Assembly (NCBI RefSeq): GCF_001983935.1
Contig: NZ_CP017641.1
Location: 3,286,001 to 3,350,000, forward strand
Reading direction: 5' to 3'
Source: Fuerstiella marisgermanici
GTDB taxonomy: Bacteria; Planctomycetota; Planctomycetia; Planctomycetales; Planctomycetaceae
Length of the DNA stretch: 64,000 nucleotides
Within the stretch, counting starts at the first letter, position 1; every line of letters begins with the position of its first letter. The translations under genes and the position numbers were made by a program. Positions 39,087 through 46,840 of this stretch are shown piece after piece. The notes under the pieces were generated by a model that saw only the letters and a program-made list of their open reading frames with translations, did no database searches and had not been told where the DNA came from.

Positions 39087-39854
39087 GTGCCCTCAACAAC
39101 AACTCCGCTCGATCATTCCACGCTTCTGGAACTCAAACGCTGGAATACTCCCACGATCTATAACGGCTGGGAACAAATCACCGCTCGCGATCCTGGCAAA
39201 GATTGCTTCAACCTTGAGGAGACTCATGATTTCATGCCGCAGATGGGGCCGATGGTCGGATATGCCGTGACTGTGGTGATTGAACCCGGCAATTCGAAGC
39301 ACAAATCAGCAGACTCAAATGCATGGAAGGATTACCGGAAGTATGTCGCGTCCGTGCCGGGACCAAAGATCGTCGTGGTGCAGGATCTGGACAAACCTGC
39401 GACCTATGGTTCGTTCTGGGGCGAGGTGAATAGCAACATTCATCGGGCACTCGGGTGTGTTGGCGTCATTGTCGATGGGGCTATTCGCGATGTCGACGAA
39501 ATGACGAACGCCGGCTTCAAAGCGATCGCTCGAAGACTTTGCGTCGGACACGCCTACAGTACGCCCGTTCGCTGGAATTGCGATGTCGAAGTGTTCGGCA
39601 CAAAAATTGAATCCGGCGCCCTGGTTCACGCCGACAAACACGGATTTCTTGCCGTCCCACACGATGAATCCGCTCGCCTGCTGGACGCAGCCACGGCAAT
39701 GGATTCATTTGAATGCCAAACAATGATCCCAGCCGCACGCAGCGCTGCCGGACAGTCCACCGAAGACCTGCTAACCAATATCGACGACGCGTGTACGGAA
39801 TTCGGGCGATTGGTGAGCGAACGATTCTCTAACAAAGACGGCGAGTGGTCGTAA
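39087..39854 (+). CDS. RraA-like aldolase-family protein
   Basis: 255 residues from GTG 39087 (AAAGG upstream). Contains the RraA/HMG-aldolase core: MGPMVGYAVTVVIEPGNS, KIVVVQDLDKPATYGSFWGE, ALGCVGVIVDGAIRDVDEM (the G-x20-R-D type motif) and GALVHADKHGFLAVP. Members are either regulators of RNase E or class II aldolases/decarboxylases of oxo-acids. In this catabolic context the enzymatic role is more likely. Confidence 0.88.
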   Translation: MPSTTTPLDHSTLLELKRWNTPTIYNGWEQITARDPGKDCFNLEETHDFMPQMGPMVGYAVTVVIEPGNSKHKSADSNAWKDYRKYVASVPGPKIVVVQDLDKPATYGSFWGEVNSNIHRALGCVGVIVDGAIRDVDEMTNAGFKAIARRLCVGHAYSTPVRWNCDVEVFGTKIESGALVHADKHGFLAVPHDESARLLDAATAMDSFECQTMIPAARSAAGQSTEDLLTNIDDACTEFGRLVSERFSNKDGEWS

Positions 39855-39903
39855 CGGTTCCGCTTGATCGATCTGCGGTGCGTGGGCTGGAAAACTGACG
39901 TGC

Positions 39904-40827
39904 CTAAGGTTCTGGGCGAGTGTATTCGTTGAACACTTTCGTGATTGCTGCTGCGTCAGCGTCCTTGTGGATCCAGACGGCGTATCGCAGTTTGAGTGTC
40001 TCGCCCGGCCTGACGATCACTTTGCTCGGTTCGCCCTTCTTCATTGCGGCGCGGCCGAAGGGGTTCGCGGCGAGCAGGCCGTAGTCGCGAGCGTGAAACC
40101 AACTTTCACGAAAGTTTTGAGGGTGAGTCATAATCGTGATCCCAACCCGGTGCCCATCGACCTCACCGCTGTAGTCGCACCACGCAGCTGAGTGACTCCA
40201 GATTGCTTTTGCATTTGTGCGGCCGGTGGCGTCGGTGAGCTGACCGCCTTCGACTTCGCTGATTGGTGTTGCGACGCGGACGCCCAACCCCATTTCTTCC
40301 TGGTCTCCGAAGTAGAAGTCCTTTTCTGAATGAAAAGTTGATTGCAGCAGAAACAGGTAACCGTCGTTATCGACGCGAATCGTAGTCTGAAACTCTTCAT
40401 CACAAACGACTGTTCCGTCCGGCATCAGATAGCGTTTCTGCTGGACGAACGTTCCCTGGTCGCCTTTCACCGTCGGAGCCTGCAGAAACCTGACGTGCTT
40501 TACCTTAGCTTTGTTGCGCCAGAAATCGTTGCCGCTGATATCGCCGAAGGCCAGCCAGATCCCGGGATGCATCGAGGCGTGATCGTCGCGGTCGCCAGTT
40601 TTGGGAGGATGATTGCGAGTCACCTGCATTCCGCCCGGAGCTTTCACGTGAGTAAAGTAGGGGCGCAGGATGACATCGTCGTTGTAAACATAGGTTGCGA
40701 TCGGGCTATTGTCGACACTGATGGCGAATTGCCCGTCGGTGTGCTTAAAGCTGAGTCGCGGTTGCTGGGCCGTTGCTGTCGCTACCACCAATGTCGACAG
40801 GAGCAAAGCGGATAATTTTCGGTTCAT
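39904..40827 (-). CDS. DUF6807 (PmoA-like) exported protein
   Basis: 307 residues from ATG 40827 with a signal peptide ending ATATA-Q. It has the family hallmarks VYNDDVILRPYFTHVKAPGG, NHPPKTGDRDDHASMHPGIW and, near the end, RDYGLLAANPFGR. Despite the name it is unrelated to methane monooxygenase PmoA. It is a beta-rich protein found beside Gfo/Idh genes in planctomycetes; function unknown. It lies 12 bases after the Gfo/Idh gene, so it is the second cistron. Confidence 0.9.
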   Translation of the reverse strand: MNRKLSALLLSTLVVATATAQQPRLSFKHTDGQFAISVDNSPIATYVYNDDVILRPYFTHVKAPGGMQVTRNHPPKTGDRDDHASMHPGIWLAFGDISGNDFWRNKAKVKHVRFLQAPTVKGDQGTFVQQKRYLMPDGTVVCDEEFQTTIRVDNDGYLFLLQSTFHSEKDFYFGDQEEMGLGVRVATPISEVEGGQLTDATGRTNAKAIWSHSAAWCDYSGEVDGHRVGITIMTHPQNFRESWFHARDYGLLAANPFGRAAMKKGEPSKVIVRPGETLKLRYAVWIHKDADAAAITKVFNEYTRPEP

Positions 40828-40839
40828 TGTGCTCTCCGC

Positions 40840-42141
40840 TTAAACGCCTGGTACCGACCAATGTCCGTCTGCCCGATACTTTCGGCCCAACAACGCGGTG
40901 GCTTCCGTATCGTTCTGAATTGTTTCCTGTTGAGGATCGATCGTCAGTGACCGGCCGGTGCGCAGGCAGATGTTGGCCAAATGCACCAGGCTGCACGAAT
41001 CATGTCCGATTGCAATCTCAGCGGTCGGCGAGTGACCGGCAGAGATCGCTTCCAGAAAATCGACCTGATGATTTCTTGCGAGTTTCGGCTTCTGCTTGGG
41101 CGCAGGATTCGGAATGAGTTTGTTCGAGTCGCCCCAGACGCTTAGCTTGCCACGTTTACTGACAAACATCATTCCTTTCGTACCGTAGAATTCGACACCC
41201 GTGTCGCAGTTGTGTGGATAGTTCTTTGACCAGATCCGCATTTCAAAGATTAGCTGCTTTTGTTGACCAACCTTGCCGTCGCCGGGCCACTGAAACGCAC
41301 AGGTCGCGGTGTCAGGAAATTGTTGGTCGTCGTCAAAGTAGAACTTTCCACCGATTGCCGAAGCTGTCGTTGGCAGTCCGTCGACACCGAGCCCCCAACG
41401 AGCGATATCCATTTCGTGAGTGCCATCGTTGCCGATGTCGCCGGTTCCAAAGTTGTGCCACCAATGCCAGTCGTAGTGAAAGCGATTCGATTGAAAAGGC
41501 ACGAATTCGGCGGGACCAACCCATGTGTCGTAATCCACGGCAACCGGTGGTGACGCTGCGTCTGCGTGTCCGATGTTCCTTCGCCGCTGAACATTCCAGC
41601 CTTTGGCGATCAGTACGTCACCGATGACGCCTTCGCGAAGCATCTGGATGGCGCCAGCAATCAACGAATCGTTGCGGCTTTGCGTGCCGTGTTGCACGAC
41701 CACTTTGTTTTTTCGAGCGGCCTGAACCAGCAACTGGCCTTCGCGGAAGTTATGGCTGCATGGCTTCTCCACATAGACGTGCTTCCCAGCTTCACATGCC
41801 ATGATGGCTGCAGGAGCGTGCCAGTGGTCGGGAGTTGCCACCACGATGGCGTCTACTGATTGATCGTCCAATACGTGACGCAGATCACCTGTCACTTGTT
41901 TTGCACCCGACGCCTGTTGGAATTCCGTCGCACGTTTCTTATCTGGATCACAGGCCCATGCCACAATCGCATCGTCACGAAATCCGCCGAGTAAGCCTTT
42001 GGACCGCCCACCGCAACCGACAAAACCGACGACCGGGCGGGCACCATTCGCGGCAGCACTGGCGATACGAGAATACGAAACAGCCGATAAGCCAATCGCT
42101 GCGCCGGACTGAATGAAATTTCGACGTGTTGGTTTCGGCAT
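40840..42141 (-). CDS. Gfo/Idh/MocA-family oxidoreductase, Tat-exported
   Basis: 433 residues from ATG 42141, which has GAGG eight bases upstream; the frame also opens at a TTG two codons earlier. A Tat signal (KPTRRNFIQSGAAIGL) precedes the Rossmann motif PVVGFVGCGGRSKGLL. The catalytic-site strand is AGKHVYVEKPCSHNF (EKP motif), followed by YDWHWWHNFGTGDIGNDGTHEMD in pieces. It oxidises or isomerises a sugar using NAD(P), and exported members act on cell-wall or scavenged sugars. Confidence 0.93.
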   Translation of the reverse strand: MPKPTRRNFIQSGAAIGLSAVSYSRIASAAANGARPVVGFVGCGGRSKGLLGGFRDDAIVAWACDPDKKRATEFQQASGAKQVTGDLRHVLDDQSVDAIVVATPDHWHAPAAIMACEAGKHVYVEKPCSHNFREGQLLVQAARKNKVVVQHGTQSRNDSLIAGAIQMLREGVIGDVLIAKGWNVQRRRNIGHADAASPPVAVDYDTWVGPAEFVPFQSNRFHYDWHWWHNFGTGDIGNDGTHEMDIARWGLGVDGLPTTASAIGGKFYFDDDQQFPDTATCAFQWPGDGKVGQQKQLIFEMRIWSKNYPHNCDTGVEFYGTKGMMFVSKRGKLSVWGDSNKLIPNPAPKQKPKLARNHQVDFLEAISAGHSPTAEIAIGHDSCSLVHLANICLRTGRSLTIDPQQETIQNDTEATALLGRKYRADGHWSVPGV

Positions 42142-42343
42142 CTGCAATTCCTCGCTTGTCGTTGCCAGAGCTCCAGGAAGTCATTCGGACTGCGATGCAA
42201 TCCTACAGAAAGCCACGCCAGAACGCATCTGTGGCCAACGATCTGTTGTTACCGACGCGAATCGCTGCCATCCCGGACAGGTTTCGCATAGTCTTTCGAC
42301 TTGCACGCACGCACTTTTGCAAAGCTCGAGGTCAGGTCAAACA

Positions 42344-43783
42344 ATGGCAGACGGCGAACAACAAACATTTTTGATGGACCGCAAGGGCCGCCTGCTTGTG
42401 CTGACGGCCGCTTTTCTCGGTTGGATGTTTGCCGGCTGGGAGATGTCGCTGCTGCCGTTGTCTGCTCGATCCGTCACCATCGGTATGCTGCAGGAAGACG
42501 CCGACCATTCCGACTGGGTCACGTCAGCACGGCGGACGCTGGAATCCCAGGAAGACGGCTCGGTTGACGATCAGGAAGCCGCGAACCGGTTAAACGCAAT
42601 TGTCGGGGAATGGTTCGCTCGCTACATCGCGGCGTTTCTGTTCGGTGCGGCTCTTGGCGGATGGGTGTTCGGCTGGTTTGGCGATCACGCCGGACGCGTG
42701 AAAGCGATGTCGCTTAGCATTGTATGGTACGCTGGTTTTACGGGGCTGAGCTACTTCGTCACTTCGCCAATGCAAATGTGCGTGATGAGGTTCGTCGCGT
42801 GCATGGGGATCGGCGGCATGTGGCCGGCAGGAGTTGCTCTGGTGGCGGAAGCCTGGCCAGATGTGTCGCGGCCGACGCTGGCCGGTTTGATCGGTACGTC
42901 CGCCAACGTGGGCATCGCACTGCTGAGTATCGTTGTGAAACAGATCGGCACTTTATCACCGCAATACGAACTGACTCCGGATTCCTGGCGTTGGATGATG
43001 TTGCTCGGTGCGATCCCACTGCTGCTGGGTGTTTGGGTTCTTCTAAAGGTGCCGGAATCGCCGCGCTGGCTGGCCCGTCAGAATTCAACGGCAAAGAAAG
43101 TCACGCCGCTGGTTGAGGTCTTGCGGCCGCCTTTGTTGAAGTACACGCTGTCGGGGATTGCTTTGGGGACGATCCCGCTTCTTGGTGCATGGGGTTCGCA
43201 AAAATGGATTTTGCCGTGGGCCGGTCAGGTCGGTGCGCAAATCGGGCAGGAATCGCTGAAGGCGGATACTCAGACGATGTGGGCGATCGGTGCGGCGCTC
43301 GGAAGTTTATGTGGTGGCTGGCTGGCATCCTTCTTCGGACGCCGCACGACGTACTTTGCCGTGAGCCTTGGTTCACTGATTCTGGCACAGCTCATCTTTC
43401 TGCGACTTGAGCCGTCACCAGACTGGAAGTTTCTGGGCCCCGTTTTCCTGCTGGGACTTGTAGCGACGGTGTACTTTGGCTGGTTGCCGCTGTTTCTACC
43501 GGAGATGTTTCCAACTCGGGTGCGAGCGACAGGAAGTGGCGTCTCGTTCAATTCCGGGCGCATCATTTCGGCCGTAGTGATCCTCACAATTTCTGGCTTC
43601 GTGGCGTCTTTGAATAACGACTATGCGAAGATCGGATCGCTGATGAGCTGGATTTATGTGGCGGGAATGATTGTGATCCTGCTTGTGCCAAAATCATCAG
43701 AATCGTTGGAAGAACTGGATGCCGAAGGTGTACCGCCGGACGATCTCGCATCAACACCGGCCAGTGCCAAATTGGAGTCGTGA
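42344..43783 (+). CDS. MFS transporter
   Basis: 479 residues from ATG 42344; the frame is open upstream but would overlap the Gfo/Idh gene and its leader. Twelve-helix pattern with the motifs GGWVFGWFGDHAGRVKAMS (loop 2-3) and CGGWLASFFGRRTTYF (the repeat in loop 8-9), plus VPESPRWLARQ as in sugar-porter relatives. It probably moves a sugar or organic acid. The stop is directly followed by the ATG of the next gene. Confidence 0.9.
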   Translation: MADGEQQTFLMDRKGRLLVLTAAFLGWMFAGWEMSLLPLSARSVTIGMLQEDADHSDWVTSARRTLESQEDGSVDDQEAANRLNAIVGEWFARYIAAFLFGAALGGWVFGWFGDHAGRVKAMSLSIVWYAGFTGLSYFVTSPMQMCVMRFVACMGIGGMWPAGVALVAEAWPDVSRPTLAGLIGTSANVGIALLSIVVKQIGTLSPQYELTPDSWRWMMLLGAIPLLLGVWVLLKVPESPRWLARQNSTAKKVTPLVEVLRPPLLKYTLSGIALGTIPLLGAWGSQKWILPWAGQVGAQIGQESLKADTQTMWAIGAALGSLCGGWLASFFGRRTTYFAVSLGSLILAQLIFLRLEPSPDWKFLGPVFLLGLVATVYFGWLPLFLPEMFPTRVRATGSGVSFNSGRIISAVVILTISGFVASLNNDYAKIGSLMSWIYVAGMIVILLVPKSSESLEELDAEGVPPDDLASTPASAKLES

Positions 43784-44653
43784 ATGTCGGACGAACAGCG
43801 AATAGAAAACTCTGTCGCTTTGATCGGAATCGGGCTGTTGGGCACAGCTGTGGCCGAACGACTGCTACGAGCCGGCTACCATGTCCTCGGGTATGATGAG
43901 TCCGCCGACGCCATGGATGCCTTCGCGGCATTGGGCGGACAAGCGTCGCCGCAACTTCTCGACCCGCCACTGGCGGCGCCGACGATCATGCTATGTCTTC
44001 CGAATTCGGACATCGTAAAACAGGTTGCGGCCGACATCATGCCCAACCTGAAGCCTGGCACAGTGGTAATCGACACAACCACTGGTCACCCGGAAGTGAC
44101 TCGCAACCTCGCGACACAGCTTGCCGAACGCGAGGTGGCTCTCGTCGATACATCGGTACTCGGTTCAAGCGAGGTCACTCGTCGCGGCGAAGCGGTGTTG
44201 ATGGTTGGCGGATCGTCAGATGCGGTTTGCGAAATCCGCAAGGTGCTGGAGGCCATTTCCAACACGATTTATCACCTCGGCCCGGTCGGCAACGGCCAGC
44301 AAATGAAGCTGGTGGCCAACCTTGTGCTGGGCCTGAATCGAGCAGTCCTGGCGGAAGGCCTGCACTTCGCGAAGACATTCAATTTGCAACCGAACGTCGT
44401 GCTGGACGTGCTGAAATCCGGCGCGGCGTATTCGCGAGTGATGGACACCAAGGGCTCAAGAATGGTTGAGCGAGAATTCGCGCCGGAGGCGCGACTGAGT
44501 CAGCATTTGAAGGATGTTAACCTGATGCTGGAACATGCGAAAGAGGCTCAGACCACGCTTCCGCTTTCGCAGGTACATCAGAGTTTGTTAAAGAAGGTTG
44601 AGGCCGCTGGTCACGGCCATCTGGACAATAGCGCCGTGATCCAAGCATGGTGA
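43784..44653 (+). CDS. 3-hydroxyisobutyrate-dehydrogenase-type NAD(P)-dependent oxidoreductase
   Basis: 289 residues; ATG 43784 abuts the MFS stop. The Rossmann motif is SVALIGIGLLGTAVAERLL. The family substrate-binding strand appears as VALVDTSVLGSSEVTRRGEA, the catalytic Lys region as GPVGNGQQMKLVANLVLGLN, and a C-terminal helical domain follows. Such enzymes reduce or oxidise beta-hydroxy acids such as tartronate semialdehyde in sugar-acid catabolism. Overlaps the frame of the next gene only if the latter's earliest start is used. Confidence 0.92.
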   Translation: MSDEQRIENSVALIGIGLLGTAVAERLLRAGYHVLGYDESADAMDAFAALGGQASPQLLDPPLAAPTIMLCLPNSDIVKQVAADIMPNLKPGTVVIDTTTGHPEVTRNLATQLAEREVALVDTSVLGSSEVTRRGEAVLMVGGSSDAVCEIRKVLEAISNTIYHLGPVGNGQQMKLVANLVLGLNRAVLAEGLHFAKTFNLQPNVVLDVLKSGAAYSRVMDTKGSRMVEREFAPEARLSQHLKDVNLMLEHAKEAQTTLPLSQVHQSLLKKVEAAGHGHLDNSAVIQAW

Positions 44654-44685
44654 ACGTTACGTCGCCTGAGGAAGAAAATATCGTT

Positions 44686-46683
44686 ATGCATCGCTTTTTA
44701 TTCATTGTGCTCGCAGCCGTCGCCGGTTCAAAGACGACGTCGTACGCCGACGATATTGTGTCGTCGGCATCGGCATCGGCATCGACTGAGTTGCTTTCGT
44801 TGACGAACGCTTCGGCCAAACAGTTGGGTCATGCGCAGCAATTGGGCGTGATCGAAATCGCCCCTGTGAATCTGCCGCCAGAGTCTGCGGGTGACTGCAA
44901 TCACCTCGGCTGGCCGATTGCGACGATGACCGGCGATACGATTGTCGTCATGCATCGCCAGATTCCGGGCCACAAAGCCAAGGGGGCCGGAAACCCGGAC
45001 CCTTCGATGTCGTACGGCATCGTGCTGCGAAGTGAAGACGGCGGCAAGACCTGGTCGAAACCTCATGACCTGCGCGATTGCATGGCGCCGGAAGACCGTC
45101 TTCGCGGCGGAATTGTGCCGTTGTCGCATCGAGCCAAGTTCGACAAAAGCAACAAGTCGACGCTCGGTTATAAGGTGCACCTGCATTCAATCGGCACGAC
45201 GCGAGACGGAGCGGTTATCGCCATCAACAATCACGGCGTGTTTCGTTCGGACGATCACGGGCGCACGTGGAAACATTTCTCAACCGCACTGCGCGACGAC
45301 AATTTTCCGCATGAAATCGTCAACCTTGGGCCGCGCGTACTAGACCATCCGACACACGGGCTGATGGCGTTCGGCAACTGGTTTGGTGAAGCCAACGCCT
45401 ACCATAAACTCAACAACAAGCTGGTGGCTCTGACGTCTGCTGATCGAGGTGTGACGTGGTCGGTTGAAGAGAACGACGCTGGTTTCCCTCAATACGAACC
45501 TTCAGTCCTGCTGCACGAAGACAGTTTTCTGTTCGTCACACGCGATCAAACCAAGGTTCGAGGCCACAACCAGATGTCATGGTCGCCGGGGAAGTCACCG
45601 ACGATCATCGACACAAATCTGAAAGACCCGCGACTGGTGGACACGGTCGACTTCAGTTTCAATCCGATCACGAGACGTTTTGAATTGGTGCGATCCGAAC
45701 GGCATCGAATGGAGCTATGGCTGTGGAGCATGGATCCCGCCGATTGGGCCAGCGGCATTTGGCGACGCGAATGTCGCCTGCTGGGGAGGACCGGGGATTT
45801 CTATTCGACCGCCGATGGTTTTCACCCGGCCGGAGCCGTTATCGATGCCAAACGTGGCGTTCAACATATCTTCGTTTATTCAGGACACCCGAATGGCCCG
45901 GCAGGAGTGTTTCGGATCACTCGCACGCTTGATACGCCCAAGCTGACAGCGGCACTGGCCAAACAGCCGCCTGCCACGGCGCCGGCGAAGCTGAGCAAAG
46001 GCGGTGTGGTGATGACGTTTGATGACCGCAACTTTAACGACTGGATCAAGGCGCTACCGCTGTTCGACGAGTTCGGAGTCAAAGCGACGTTCTTCATCAG
46101 TGGGAAGATCGACGCCACAGCGAGGGAAGCCATTCAAGAGCTGCGAGATCACGGGCATGCGATTGGTTCTCACAGTGTCAATCACTTGAAGGCTGTTGAG
46201 TACTTTGAAGAAAAATCGCCGGAGACGTTTCTGCAGAAAGAAATTGATCCACAGTTGAAAGCATTCAAAGCAGCTGGCGTCGCTCCTGTTTCGTTTGCCT
46301 ATCCGATGAGTCGCAACAATAAGGCAACAGACGAAACGCTGCTTAAAGTGTTTCGGCATTTGCGTACAGGCAGGAATGTCGCTGCCGGAAAACGACTTAG
46401 CGAAGACGACGCCTTCTTCGTCGCGGCGGACAGGATTGGCGAACATGGCTGCCTGTATGGAAAAGGCATCGACTACGCCCCACTGCGAGCCGACCGCACC
46501 TATGAACAGCTCGACGGTGCTCTTGAACGAGCCGCGAGGAACAGCGAGATTATCGTGCTGTACGCACACAGAATTTCAGAAGCCGGACCAGGCAACTTTG
46601 TGAGTCCTGAAGCACTGACTCGTGTCTTCAGCAAAGCCAACGAACTCGGATTGCAGTTTTACACCTACGACCAATTGCCGTAA
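44686..46683 (+). CDS. Sialidase-type beta-propeller fused to a NodB polysaccharide deacetylase
   Basis: 665 residues from ATG 44686 (GAGGAAG upstream), signal peptide HRFLFIVLAAVAGSKTTSYA. The N-terminal part (about 40-430) has three Asp-box repeats, SEDGGKTW, SDDHGRTW and SADRGVTW, of a six-bladed sialidase fold. From about 438 a deacetylase domain begins: GGVVMTFDDRNFNDW with the Asp pair, KATFFISGKID, and HAIGSHSVNHLKAVE with the HxxxH metal motif. A late VSFAYPMSRN completes the NodB motifs. One exported polypeptide may bind or cut a glycan and de-N-acetylate it. The fusion is uncommon. Confidence 0.9.
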   Translation: MHRFLFIVLAAVAGSKTTSYADDIVSSASASASTELLSLTNASAKQLGHAQQLGVIEIAPVNLPPESAGDCNHLGWPIATMTGDTIVVMHRQIPGHKAKGAGNPDPSMSYGIVLRSEDGGKTWSKPHDLRDCMAPEDRLRGGIVPLSHRAKFDKSNKSTLGYKVHLHSIGTTRDGAVIAINNHGVFRSDDHGRTWKHFSTALRDDNFPHEIVNLGPRVLDHPTHGLMAFGNWFGEANAYHKLNNKLVALTSADRGVTWSVEENDAGFPQYEPSVLLHEDSFLFVTRDQTKVRGHNQMSWSPGKSPTIIDTNLKDPRLVDTVDFSFNPITRRFELVRSERHRMELWLWSMDPADWASGIWRRECRLLGRTGDFYSTADGFHPAGAVIDAKRGVQHIFVYSGHPNGPAGVFRITRTLDTPKLTAALAKQPPATAPAKLSKGGVVMTFDDRNFNDWIKALPLFDEFGVKATFFISGKIDATAREAIQELRDHGHAIGSHSVNHLKAVEYFEEKSPETFLQKEIDPQLKAFKAAGVAPVSFAYPMSRNNKATDETLLKVFRHLRTGRNVAAGKRLSEDDAFFVAADRIGEHGCLYGKGIDYAPLRADRTYEQLDGALERAARNSEIIVLYAHRISEAGPGNFVSPEALTRVFSKANELGLQFYTYDQLP

Positions 46684-46840
46684 ACTCGGCCTGGATTTAC
46701 GACCGACCCTTGAGATGCTTGCCGGCCGCGAAGACGGTGGCATTATTTGTTGCTCAGTAGTTTCCGCGAAAGCCTTGCACCTGTCGGCCGGAAGATGGCT
46801 GACAACACCTCACGTAACCTTTTTTCGTACAGGTTTTGCC

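Noticed and set aside
38197-39270. 357-codon rightward frame across the symporter start and RraA-like start
   Set aside because: Spans a divergent promoter and two real genes in the wrong frames.
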